Origin: Stichopus chloronotus
Lineage: Eukaryota > Echinodermata > Holothuroidea > Aspidochirotida > Stichopodidae
Reading direction: 5' to 3'
Length of the DNA stretch: 64,000 bases
Assembly: GCA_021234535.1 (NCBI GenBank)
Contig: CM037843.1
Location: forward strand, 11,741,979-11,805,978
Shown here one piece after another: positions 23,891 through 35,106 of the stretch. The position numbers were made by a program, and so were the translations under genes. Numbering within the stretch: position 1 is the stretch's first letter; every line of letters begins with the position of its first letter. The notes under the pieces were generated by a model. It was not told where the DNA came from and made no database searches. It saw only the letters and a list, made by a program, of their open reading frames with translations.

Positions 23891-25640
23891 GATGTTTTCC
23901 TGCCATTTGATGATGGTGACATGTAAGAATAATCATGCTGTGGTAAAACTTACTTTAGACGAGGTAAAGCCATTTAACTTCAGCATTTTTATTGCTGCAG
24001 CAATTTTTTCTTACTCGAGAGAGCTGTGTGTGGTTAGCAACTTAACATAGATATTGCGTGTACAGGGAACATGTCTGTGTGACAATCATATGGTATGTGT
24101 CATTAATATAGTGAGCAGTGATTTCATGAAATTTCAAGTTGCAGCTGCTATGGGCGTACCAAGTATACAGTTCTATAGGAAGTAAGGAACGTTGCAGTGA
24201 GTAGAGTCGGGGATGAACGTTAATGTAACGCTTACTCAAAGGCAGAGTACACACATACAACTGAACACATTTTTTTTTTCAAAACTTATTCTTATTTTAA
24301 GAAGATCTTGGAGAAATTGACTCTGTTTACACAGACATATGCGTGCTCTGTACATTCCTACACCACAACACTGTGGTACGTACAAGTAACACAGTAAACA
24401 GTGTTAAAATCCTTCTCGTAGAAGGAAACCTTCGAATTAAAGTTTGCAAAAATAACGCGGATTGCTAGTTTGAAGTCTTTTGCACATGTCACGCAAATGT
24501 TTTTAGCAGTTTTGACCGATTGAGGTATTTGTTTATACTTTCGACGTTCGATCTCTCTGATCGACGTTCGTTCGATCTGAACATGTGATAGTAGCTACAG
24601 TACCAAGTGTACACAGACAACAAAACAGCATGTGAGATCCGAGGATGGTTTTTGTGACTGAAATCTTTAGGGAGTCTAAAGCCTTAACAACACTCGCAGC
24701 TTGCATCAACAGAAAGTTGTCTTTGGAATAAACGTTGGGTAGGCATTCGTTCCGACCAGGGAGTTGCTCTTTGACAACAGCAACTCCCTGTTCCGGCCGT
24801 ACTGCTTGGCATACGCGATGTACTGTATGTGTGTCGGCTAGTTACATAGGCAATAGGCCTATGTACTTGAGACGAATCTATCATTCTATGCAACGTTAAC
24901 GAAACAGACTAGACAACAGACAGGTGTGCAACTGCGTATAGGGAGATGGTATACAGAGATGGGCTCTAAACTGTAGGTGAAAACCATATTTAGCTATTTT
25001 TTTTCCCCGCTTATACGACTGAGGTTTCTTTTTGGCGGGAGTTACGAGGAAAATGTTACTCCATGTTTCAGTAACACCCATGTTTTCCAATTTGTAGTAA
25101 CGACATGGAAACATGAATGCAATTCACTCCTCTTTTTGTTATTCTGATGTATCTAATATGGTGGAAAGTACGACCTTTCAACTGTTTTTCTAGGTAGGCG
25201 TACGGTATTTCGGAATACTCCTCGGTCTCGCACTTTGCTTTTATTTTTGAGTCTTACAAACATTGTTACTTATTTTGATGTTCCATTGTCACCGTGTTTT
25301 TTTTTTCTTTTTACTAAAATGCTAATTTGTGCTTGATGTGCCCTGCAAGGTGCACAGCTTTTGCTTACACAACTTGAAAATGTGTCTTGGAATTTTCCGT
25401 AACCCCCAGTCACGGACTATTCCAATAACCTACAGTTCAGTTACGTACTCTCTGATCGACTAACTTGAGAAGCAAGGGGGTATCAATTGGTTTCTTCACA
25501 CGGCTTTACTTTTTACGACGTATTATCCATTTTTCCGGGTACACCTGGTATGTTTGGTATACTTGTTAGCTGTTAATTTTGATACCGTAGGTGCAGGTGT
25601 CAATGCCCTGCCCACGTATACCAGGTAAATCGACACATTT
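23890..25640 (-). repeat. composite repeat, inverted a-b-c segments
   Basis: The first part (23,890-24,410) is the reverse complement of about 3,600-3,960. The part 24,410-25,640 is the reverse complement of 21,970-22,950. A hairpin with 12-bp arms (CAGGGAGTTGCT, 24,757-24,768 and 24,779-24,790) lies within it. Confidence 0.75.
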
Positions 25641-26237
25641 TATTTACAAGGTTTTCCCACTTTGACCCTTGTTGACCTCAAATGACCGTTGACCTCCATA
25701 AAAAACAATAGTGTTCTTGTATTCTATAAGATACACCTACATACTTCATATGACATCTGTCCAAGCTTCCCTTCTTGAAATACTGTTTACAAGGTTTTCA
25801 CAACTTGACCCCTGCTGACCTTAAATAACCTTTGACCTCCACCAGAATCAATAAGAATGTTGTACTCAATGTGGTACACCAACACACTGAATATGACATT
25901 TGTCCCAGACGCTCTTCTTGAAAAATTTTTGTGAGGTTTTCATAATTTGACCACTGTTGACCCCAAATGACCTTTGACCTAAAGTAAAGACAATAGGGTA
26001 TTTCAACTCAATGTGGTACACCTACATACCAAGTATGAGGTTTGTCCAAGCTGTGTTTCTTGAGATATCGTGTTTACAAGGTTTTCACAATTTGACCCGT
26101 TGACCCCACATGACCTTTGACCTCCGTAAAAAACAATAGGGTTCTTCTACTTAACGTAGTAAACCTACATACCAAATATGAGATCTGTCCAAGCTTCTTT
26201 TCTTGAGATATCGTGTTTACAAGGTAGGGCATCACGG

Positions 26238-26240
<3 letters not shown>
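25640..26240 (-). repeat. 145-bp half-site monomers, 4 copies, inverted
   Basis: Reverse-strand monomers. TGACCTTTGACCT is exact near 25,970 and 26,109, with one-base variants in the others. The array ends with CTTGTAAAC-type sequence against GGCATCACGGACATA and an (ACAT)n tract at 26,240-26,285. It mirrors the array at 21,540-21,960. Confidence 0.85.
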
Positions 26241-26268
<28 letters not shown>

Positions 26269-26712
26269 TACATACATACACACACACATGCATGATTACG
26301 AAGGTAATTATTAATTAATTACAAAGGTTACGATTATCATCGAAACCAAAAACAAACGCAAAGCGCGAGAACGAGATGTATTCCAAAATAACGTACACCT
26401 ACCAGTTGAAAGCCCGATATGTTTGTACTTGCCACTATATGAGGTACGTGAGAATAACAAAAAGAGGAGTGAATTGTATGCATATTTTCATTTCGTATTA
26501 CAATTTGGAAGGATGCGTGTTGCTATAAACATGAAGTAACCTTTTCGGGTAATTGTCGCCAAAAAGAAACCTCAGTCATGTAAGCGGGGGAAAAATCGCT
26601 AAATAAGGCTTTCGCCTACGATTTTGAGTTCATCCACATATACACACTGGCTCTGCGCAGTGTTACGATTTTTTTTGTGAGGGCAAACTTGCAAACCTGT
26701 CTGTTGAGTTAA

Positions 26713-27334
26713 AGGGGAAATCAGGGTTTATTTTCACCATTTATTTCACTACAATTCCTTACCGATATCGCACAATGAGTTATAACTAACAAATATGATC
26801 AAGATCATCTCAAAACATGCAGAAAAGTTCGAGAAACGAGTCAAATTCGCCAAAAATCAGTGAAGAACTCCGACTGTCTGTAACATTCATATTCATCGAT
26901 CAAATATAAATATTCAATACTATCGCCTTTTCAAGGTATGAGAAGGTGGGGATGAACAGTTTCATACGTAGCCTACGTGTGGTGTATTTATTATGAACTA
27001 TCACTTAACTCGTAATTGTTTACTTAGCATTACGCAATGCACGAACAGCATGGGAACCGTAAACATTCGGTTATGTTTACTCATATAACGTCATCTCAGT
27101 CTTACGCTGTGATTGGTCATCGTATAGAGGAGGCCATCTTGTTTTGCACATGAAAGATTATTTTTTGTACCCGACAAATATTAAGAGTCCTCATTCAGCA
27201 GTAATTAACGCAATAATTACCGTTTCTTCTACCTTCAAACACCTCCCCAACCTGTCTATATTTCGGTGAACAATCAGTTTAGAAAGAAAAATCAACTAAA
27301 GGTGAATTTTCTCAGTCAAACTCTGATTTCCCCT
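26713..27334. mobile_element. TTAA-flanked MITE (Kolobok- or piggyBac-like), 622 bp
   Basis: Terminal inverted repeats of about 17 bp: AGGGGAAATCAGGGTTT on the left, AGGGGAAATCAGAGTTT as the reverse complement of the right end. TTAA stands on both sides (26,709-26,712 and 27,335-27,338). The sister copy near 22,525-22,545 has a single TTAA in CGTTAACGTTGCATAG. TTAA targets are used by Kolobok and piggyBac; the purine-first terminus fits Kolobok better. No transposase is encoded. Confidence 0.85.
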
Positions 27335-27669
27335 TTAAGGTTGCATAGATTCGTAGCACATACTGCACATGTAACTACGTTCGCATGCAACTGTGCTAAA
27401 CCAAAGTATTCTGGTCGGAACGAATGCCTAACTTACATTTATTCCAAGGACAACTTTCTGTTGATGCAAACTGCGATCATGTTTTTCAGGTTGTAGACTC
27501 CCTGAAGTAAGAGATTTCAGTCACAAAAGCCATCGTTGTATTGTTGTCTGTGCACACTTTGTACTGTAGTTAGTATCACCTATTCCGGAAATTGCAGGAT
27601 CGAACGTCAAAGGTATAAAAAAAAATTCTCAATCAGTCAAAATTGCCAAAATCATTTACATGACATGTG

Positions 27670-28222
27670 TTAAAGACCCCGGCTCCGACCCCGGTACAAC
27701 TGCAGAATACAACGTCTCTCCAAGACATATGACTAAGACTCCGGAGCGCAGTCGTAGTCACAGTGAATCGTACATGTATGTTTTTGTAACGAATGACTAC
27801 TGGGACTGCGACTGTGTCCCCACACCACACTAGAGGCCCAGTGAACTTAAAATATTTTTAAGCAATAGTGTATCACAATCACATGTTGAGTTGTTCTCAA
27901 AATGGCCACTCCTTGTTAGCTACCACTGGGACTACGACTGTGCCTCCACTCAGATGATAGAATCAGTGAAATTGGACTGTTTTCAACAAAGTATTCGATC
28001 GACCACCACTGGGACTGCGCCTCCACTCAGATGACAAAATCAGTGGACTTAAAATGTTGTTAGCCACCAGTGGGATTGCGACTGCGCCTCCACTCGGATG
28101 ATAGAATCAGTGGACTAAGAAAGTTGTATCTCAATCACATGTTGAGTCGTTCTCAAAATGGCCACTCTTTGTTAACTACCACTGGGACTACGACTGCGCC
28201 TCTACTCAGATGATAGAATTTG
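27670..28222. repeat. tandem/higher-order repeat block inside the composite repeat
   Basis: Five copies of a core beginning CCACTGGGACTACGACTG and continuing GCCTCCACTCAGATG and AGAATCAGTG start near 27,795, 27,921, 28,003, 28,063 and 28,178. A second word (ATCACATGTTGAGT…TTCTCAAAATGGCCACT) occurs at about 27,878 and 28,134, 256 bp apart. The block replaces about 450 bp present in sister copies between CATGTGCAAAAGAC and GACTAAGATTTTCAAG. Confidence 0.75.
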
Positions 28223-28300
28223 ACTATGATTTTCAAGTAAATTTTGGTCCAAACTGTTTGAAAACGTGCTTTATGTTGTCTGATATATTACTAAGCTTAT

Positions 28301-28529
28301 TGTAAGAACATAAAAAGGATCTGTTGTTTCGAAATGAGTGATCTTTATTCTTTCTCTAGTTTCTGCTTCTTCTTACTCACACAGTAGCACGTATAATAGC
28401 GCATACGGTAGCGGTAAAAGACGGTATCAGATCTGTAAGTTTGGATTAATTCTGTAACGTGGTCGTTCGGTTCCATCAATCAATGAATCACTTAACTTTT
28501 CCAACTCCCATTGGATCTTACGAACTACA
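28301..28529. mobile_element. solo LTR, 229 bp
   Basis: Starts TGTAAGAACA and ends CGAACTACA, giving the TG…CA ends of an LTR. A perfect 5-bp target duplication CTTAT flanks it (28,296-28,300 and 28,530-28,534). The sister copy at 7,250-7,270 (CTAAGCTTATATTGGGTCATC) is the empty site. It differs from the copia LTRs at 33,789 and 41,886. A short DNA element with 5-bp TSD is the alternative. Confidence 0.75.
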
Positions 28530-28960
28530 CTTATATTGAGTCATCAGGAACAGGATGGCATATTTTCACTAAAACTTTGTAGGCCTACATTCAACTAAAA
28601 AAATGTGGATAATATTTCAACATATGTAAGTGTTACGACAAACCAAAGCAATTTCATAACTCCATCTCAATACTTTTGAGACCAAGCTCAACCGTATTGG
28701 CTCATAGTCACAGGGGATGGGTAAAAGAATTCACTGGCACTCCGTTATGTTCTACTCTAAACGTCCTATTATCTTCCATCCTCCCCCCCCCCCCCTCCCA
28801 TGTGTTCGGCAGTGACAACTTAATTTCTTCAAGCTAACGGTTGCATATTGTCACTTGCATCGAGATTCTTAACTATTTTGTTTAAAAGAAAACAATATAA
28901 ATGCATACTTTTTCAGGGTTGTTGCAGAGCTGTGTGTCAGGTCTTAATTGATTGCTATGA

Positions 28961-29690
28961 TAGTACTATAACAGTTTCAATAAGTCGGTCATGTTATCAT
29001 TGCAAATTGTGAGCAGTTTGTGTATGGTTGTAACTTCATAGCCCTCTCCTCTTAAAAATAAAAATTGTTCAACAGAGGCATCTTGTTTACCTGTTTTGTG
29101 GTTATCCAGGCATTATTACCACACTCCACAGTAGTACAATCACACTTTCACAGTGTGTTTTCCCTCAAGCACCCATCTCCCTGGACCCACGCCCCATCAA
29201 TTACATGACTTCCCCCCCCCAAAAAACCAGAAATTATACCCCCCAAAACACAGCAAAAATGACTTGACCGTCTTCAGTTTTATTTAAGACACACTGAAAT
29301 GTTGGCTTCGTCGATCATGTACAATACAGTACGTGCCTAGCATCAAGAAATTGCACAGTGCAAAAAGCACTCTCCAATAATTAAGTCTGGTAAAATAGTA
29401 TTTAAATTGTCACAAACATAAAAAAAATGCATTCTATGTATAAATGAAATAGTTGGTATACTATTTCAAGGGATGAAACCATTATTTTCCGTGAAATAAA
29501 GTTTTTATTAAAATTGTTGTCGAAGATTTTGTGTACTTTTTCGAAACTCCGCACCGATTATCATTAGTGACCAGTTTCGCGATGATTTTAAAAGGAGTAG
29601 TCGGCGGCCATTTTGTAAACCGAAGTGGCGCCACTTTTCTATCACAGTGCAGCACGGCAATGTTGTCTCCAGATGTATATATTTACCTCA
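28961..29690. other. non-coding, unassigned insertion-like stretch
   Basis: Segment a of the composite repeat stops near 28,960 and its far end resumes near 29,690 (GCAGAGTACACACATGAAACTG, compare 24,242). The DNA between has no recognised gene, termini or repeat. It contains C- and A-runs near 29,210-29,225. Confidence 0.4.
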
Positions 29691-29879
29691 GTGCAGAGTA
29701 CACACATGAAACTGAACATATTTGTTTCCCCAAAAACTTGTTCTCCCTGTTTGCACAGACATGTGCATGCACTGCACATTCCTACATGACAACACTGTGG
29801 TACGCACAAGTAACTCAGTTAACTGTGATTCCACGAAAATGTCCTGTATACCAGGAATTAACAGGTATGGAGCAGCCAG

Positions 29880-30290
29880 TATAAGGATATATAGGCCTAC
29901 TTTTGCTCCTACAGACGGAGCTTACTTGTAAACATTGTATCTCACATTTGGTATACATGTATCACATCGATTGCAAGATTCCTGATGATTTTGGTGGAGG
30001 TCAAAGGTCATTTGAGGTGAATGAGTCAAATTGTGAAAATATTGTAAACACAGTATTTCAAGAAAGTAAACTTGGGCAGAGTTTACTTTCTTGAAATACT
30101 GTGTTTACAATATTTTCACAATTTGACCCATTCTCTCATTGAGTATACGAAAATTTCCATTGTCTTTAGTAAAGTTCATTTGCGGTCAACAGGGTCACAG
30201 TATGGAATTCTTGTAAACATCTCATCTGAATGAGGGAACCTTGTACAGATATGTCATATTCATTATGTAGTATCATTAAAAACATAACCG
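29880..30290 (+). repeat. 145-bp half-site monomers, partly inverted
   Basis: A forward monomer has an exact AGGTCAAAGGTCA near 29,998. At 30,025-30,127 the array turns back on itself as a perfect hairpin. Diverged forward monomers follow to about 30,290. Confidence 0.75.
30025..30127. repeat. perfect 47-bp inverted repeat with 9-nt loop
   Basis: The left arm 30,025-30,071 (GTCAAATTGTGAAAATATTG…) is exactly the reverse complement of the right arm 30,081-30,127, with loop TTGGGCAGA. It is made of 145-bp monomer sequence. The lack of any mismatch suggests a recent event, ongoing conversion or an assembly fold-back artefact. Confidence 0.95.
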
Positions 30291-30383
30291 TCATTTCGTT
30301 TCTGGTTTGTAATATTCTTCATTGTAGCATTCAACAGTTTTATTCAGTATAGCATTCAAAAGCTTTTATTATAACCTTCCACC

Positions 30384-31981
30384 CTTATAAAAAAAAAAAT
30401 CCCACCTTTTTCCTATAGGAAATAGCTAATTTCCCATAGGATTCCTATGGGAAAAGCCATTTTCCTATAGGAAATTAGCAAATCCCATATGGGAAGTTCT
30501 TCCCACAAACATTCCACATGGGATTTTCCATTTCTCATATGGGATGTTGTTCTTCCCATAAACTTCCCATATTGTTCTTCATTTCCCCATATGGGAAATC
30601 TTTCTTCCCATATTATTCTGCAACTTCCCATATGGGTTCCCATATGGGAATCTTCGAGTTCACTCTAAGAAGTAAGGATGACAGTTGTTCTTTCGCTCCC
30701 TGTACAGAATTTTCTAAATTAGGCCAATTATGATGTACTAAATTGTGCCCACAATTGTCACCAGATACCAATAAAATTGCAGAATCAACTATGCTGCAAT
30801 CACTTTCCAATTGCCAACAGATACATGTAAAAAACCTTACTACGAGTATTTCCTAGATGATATAGAATATTTCATAAAGAAAAAATGTTCTCATTCCAGA
30901 ATTGCTTTTAAATAGAAAGTAGAGAAAATACTCAGCTAGATTTCATTTGTCAAAGTTAAAAATACCTGAACACTTTCCAGTACACTTTTTCAATTGATAA
31001 AAAATTACAACTTAAGTAATAACTTCTTAAAAAGTAGTTTGCAGAAGTTCATAGCATTTCCTTATCATGCATTAAAAGGAATTTGATATTTTTTCAAGAG
31101 GGCAATTAAAGTAACATGAAACTCATTTTTCAGTGTATAGGAGATGTCAAATACCATTGAAACTAACATATATTGATATAAACTAGCAATCTAGTACACT
31201 TTAACCATTGATATATACTTCAGCACCATAGTATATAGGCAATGTGTACTCTAAATTTTACCAAAATGGAGCCACTAAAGGCATGTAAACACAATTTTCT
31301 CATTGAAGTGTATAGTTTTTCATGAGGAAGCAATATTTAACTACTTTCTCAGCCAATGGAAGAATTCTAACACTGTTAAATTTCGAAAATGAAGGGTTTG
31401 AACTAGCACACCTTCACCACTGATTACAGGTCCCAATATCTCAGTGCTTTGGCGCCAAAAATATCTTCCAATCAGAATGCTCGAAATAGGGTATTCCCTG
31501 TCACGTCCATTCAACTCAATGCAAAATTGTTCATGTATGGTGATAGTCAGTTACTCATACATCCTGCTCCCTGTTGCTTCTACAACTTGACAAAATACCC
31601 AACTTGGTGTACCACCTTGTTAAGAAGAAGACACTATACAGTCAGGGATAAGTCATGGAATTCAACAAAGTGCTTAGATCTAGCTGTCAATTCTAAGGAT
31701 TTCATCAAAGTAAGGGAGAGCTTTCCTGTAAGGGAAGATTTCTTCTAGAGGAATATTTCCCACATAGGAAAAGAAATCCCACAGATATCCCATATGGGAA
31801 AACCTTTCCACAGATTTCCCACACAGGAAAAATTTCCCATAAAGGGAAAAGTTGTCCCACAGATTTTCCCATAGATTTCCCATACGGAAACAGTCTCTCA
31901 ATTCCCACATGCCCAAATATATACCCACATAATTCCCACATCTCATTTCCTATAGGAATTGATGTGGGATTTTTTTATAAG
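30384..31981. mobile_element. non-autonomous element with palindrome-rich ends, ~1.6 kb
   Basis: Terminal inverted repeats read CTTATA(A)nTCCCAC at both ends. The first and last ~280 bp are packed with palindromes of the CCCATATGGG / CCTATAGG type (30,410-30,655 and 31,725-31,965). The middle kilobase is AT-rich with no ORF of note. The inverted flank copy at 3,001-3,040 lacks the element. The target duplication is not clear. Superfamily unknown. Confidence 0.75.
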
Positions 31982-32874
31982 AGCATTCATAACTCATTTG
32001 CATAATTCGCCTGTGGGGGAAGGTTATTGGAAGGCTATATAGCATACAAAGGCTTTTTCAAGGTTGTGCACCTATTAAGTTTCGAGTTCTGACATTTTTG
32101 GCTTGCATTCATTGAATTAACATTCGAATGTTGATTTGAAGGCTATAGGGATATCTCATTGAGCACAAAAACCAGTTGGTCTTTAATGGAGGTAAAAGTA
32201 CATTTGATGTCAACGAAGTGACATCAAAGGATTCAAAGAGGGATTGCGATGTGCTTACCGTGTGCAAAAGTTGAAAACAAACACCGCTTTTCACTACATT
32301 TTACCCACTAATCAACCAAAATATGACAAACACAGCGACAAATTAAAATTTTATCTCTATCATCTAAATCCTCTATTTGAAAAATACAAACTGACCAAAG
32401 ATCATCATCAATGTCTACAAAATGACGAAGTCATAACTAGTTTTTACAACCACTTGAGACCAGCTGGTCTGACAACATCTCCATACATATTGTGTATTGA
32501 AAAAAAAACCAGACGGATCATGTATAATCAGTTGTCACACCTACATAACAAATATGAGATTTGTTTAAGCCATGCTTACAAGGTAGGTGTCAGAAACGTA
32601 CAGACGCACATACACACCTGTGTAATTGAAAAGATTTCAATTATTTCTGAAATCAAAAATTGACCAAGCTTGGTGCTACGTCTCACCTATTAGGCACGAG
32701 GCCCCTTCTCAGTAGAGAGTCAGGAAATTTTCATTTATTGTCGCCAATAATTCCTGCATATTCCTTAACATACTATTGCATATCCTTTACATAATATTAT
32801 ATATTGTGTATATCTGCGTTTGTGATCCATCACTGTATTTCATATCGCTCAGAGATGATTGTCTTTCTCGTCTT
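31982..32874. other. repeat flank, degraded monomer, no gene
   Basis: 31,985-32,060 continues the outer flank of the composite repeat. 32,150-32,225 is a degraded half-site monomer (compare 8,130-8,215). The open stretch at 32,244-32,663 has no recognisable features. Confidence 0.5.
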
Positions 32875-32882
32875 CCCAGAGA

Positions 32883-33148
32883 CAGTGGCGGCGCTACGGG
32901 GGGGGGGGGTGTTCATGAGGGGGCATTTGCCCCTCCAGATTGTTTCCTTGCCCCCCAGTTGCTCTCACCCTTCTCAATCAGATCCATGTACTCATCCAAA
33001 ATTAATTTAATCACAAAACTATGTATTGGCATTGGAATGAATGAGAACAGCGTCCGGGGAACGCTTCGCCCGAAAATCTTTGCCCCCCCAACATTTTCCT
33101 CTGCCCTTAGTTTGTCCTCCCAAGTCTGACATTCTGGCGCCGCCACTG
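32883..33148. mobile_element. hAT-like MITE, 266 bp
   Basis: 12-bp perfect terminal inverted repeats CAGTGGCGGCGC. A perfect 8-bp target duplication CCCAGAGA lies at 32,875-32,882 and 33,149-33,156. Both features are diagnostic of hAT elements. There is a G-run near the left end and no coding capacity. Confidence 0.9.
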
Positions 33149-33156
33149 CCCAGAGA

Positions 33157-33783
33157 ACTCACTTCCAACCACCCTAGCAAGGCTACGTGCTTCGCGACAA
33201 GAAAGCGAACAGCAATTATTCATATACTGTACACAGACTTAAGATTTATTTTTGGTGAGTACATTCTGATTGCTTTATCGGTATAGTGCTTCCATACTCA
33301 CCTAACAGGGTACTAACAATGTATGTAAAATGCATTTTGCTACCACACATAATCACTTGATCAGCTCAAAACAGTGTTGCATAGGTTGGAGTACTGTGTC
33401 ACATAAATGGACGGCAAAAGTGTAATAAGTTACATAGATACCAGTGCCACCAACACCTACCAACTGTATGATGTGCTTTAATAAGCATGATCTTTGACCT
33501 TTGACGTCATCAATTGGGCGAACACTATCTTCCTCCATACTCACGCACATTAAAATTGCTGATGACTATACTTACCCTGGGGTCACATTCAATTACAATG
33601 ATAGATTTAAGCTGTGAATGCACAAGTAAATCAGGGAAGAAGAGATTTAATTATTTAGTATGACCAGTCTTAACACCATTGCCCACCACCTGGCATTCAG
33701 AGAAAATTGTTTCACCAGCTTTTCCTCCTGCTTCTTGCACATGGATATAGGCTTTCAAAGTACTGAAGTAATCAAATTAAGTC
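33157..33783. other. non-coding, no gene recognised
   Basis: Unique-looking DNA between the MITE and the copia target duplication. A minus-strand open stretch at 33,353-33,550 was considered, but no family is recognised. Confidence 0.4.
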
Positions 33784-33788
33784 CTGCA

Positions 33789-33950
33789 TGTTAAACCTGT
33801 AACCCTTTCATGAAGAGCGCCACCGGAACTGGCAATGCATTTTGTTCTGCGTGTTTATGTTTTTGTCGTGGTGAAGATAACTCACACGTGAGAATAAACT
33901 GCCAGGAAGAAAATCCAGCCAAATCTCGGCGTTTGTATTTTAGTTTCTCA
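33789..33950 (+). repeat. copia 5' LTR, 162 bp
   Basis: Starts TGTTAAACCTGTAACC and ends TTTAGTTTCTCA. About 90% identical by eye to the 3' LTR at 41,886-42,048. Confidence 0.95.
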
Positions 33951-33968
33951 TGGTAGCAGAACGAGGTT
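33951..33968 (+). promoter_or_regulatory. primer binding site next to 5' LTR
   Basis: TGGTAGCAGA begins directly after the LTR. This is the usual copia primer site, complementary to an internal part of initiator tRNA-Met. Confidence 0.8.
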
Positions 33969-33972
33969 AACA

Positions 33973-34690
33973 ATGAACGACAAATTCATGAACCCTCCGA
34001 AATTCCACAAAAATTACACCGTGTGGAGACAAGAAATCGACCTTTGGTCGCGAATCACTGGTCTAGCCAAGGCTAAGCGAGTAGTTGCACTGTGCTTAAC
34101 GCTCGAAGGTTAAGGCAAAGGAAATTGGCCTAGAAATAGATGTAAACGAACTTTCCACCGATGATGGCTTAAAGATCCTCCTTGATAAGCTAGACTCACT
34201 CTTAAAGGAATCCAAAGAGACGACCTACGAATATTACAAAGCTTTTGATACCGTAAATCGAAGTAACACTACAGACATATCGACGTACATTGTTGACTTA
34301 AATTCTGCTTATACTATGAAAAAAATAACATGGCACTGCTGGAAGTTGTGCTGGCATTTAAACTGTTAGATGGTGCAAACTTGGGACAAAGTCAAAGACA
34401 GATGGCACTGACAGCTTGTTCAGAACTCACATACGATTCTATGAAACAATCTCTAAGGAGAATATTTGGTGGTACTATTCCTAGTAGCGGCAACGGTGGA
34501 GCAGATGTATCAAACAGTGACATTACTGCCAGCCATGAGTCAGATGGTAACATACCAGTGAGGGTAAAGCAAGAGGTGCTATATTCAAGCTATCGTAACA
34601 GCAACAGGGGATTTTCTAAAGACAACACATCACGGCATGGTGCTGCTTCCAGTAGAAATGTCAGCAGGAAGCTGAGAGGCGCTAAGCAGT
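33973..34690 (+). pseudogene. copia gag, 5' part, disabled
   Basis: ATG at 33,973 opens MNDKFMNPPKF, followed by the copia gag signature YTVWRQEIDLW. A stop/frameshift lies near 34,110, another near 34,325. The last part (34,330-34,690) contains LGQSQRQMALTACSELTYDSM and a basic, serine-rich region. Gag homology is cut at about 34,690 by the LINE and resumes at about 38,700. Confidence 0.85.
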
Positions 34691-35106
34691 GCCAGACGCA
34701 CCCTGATTTGTTCCGTTATTTTCTGTTAGTATCCTCTCCATCCTTTAGTTTTCACGCATCCATTTAGGCAAATGGTGCTTTTCAGATGTTTCTTTTTATG
34801 CTGTCAATACTTTCATTGGTTTCCTAGGTTTCTGAAGGATCTTTTTTTTTGTGATTTTCCATTGCCTCTTTTGTGCCTCATTCCTGGTCTAGCTTCTTCA
34901 TAGATCTTGTGTTGGTACCAGCTCTGCAAGACTTTCCACGTGTCAGTGTTGCTTGTACAGTTACAGTTACTGTAGTTGACTATCGAACGACTGCATCCAG
35001 TATACAGTACTGCTCTCTGAAATCCGGTGAGACCTTTCCTTTTTGTTACATGCCTAGCCTAAATTAGGCTTCTTAGGAGTTCTTCGTATTACTCTATGCA
35101 TCCCAT

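Larger units (their letters stand above)
26300..28960 (+). repeat. composite repeat, c-b-a segments, forward copy 3
   Basis: Aligns with 6,230-7,700 and 22,300-23,860. It is interrupted by a TTAA-flanked MITE (26,713-27,334), a tandem block (27,670-28,222) and a solo LTR (28,301-28,529). Confidence 0.75.

Noticed and set aside
32244..32663. 139-residue open stretch on the plus strand
   Set aside because: No recognisable motif, starts in a degraded monomer, and the region is AT-rich.
33353..33550. 65-residue minus-strand open stretch, possible exon
   Set aside because: No family recognised and no clear splice sites; it contains a half-site-like stretch near 33,490.
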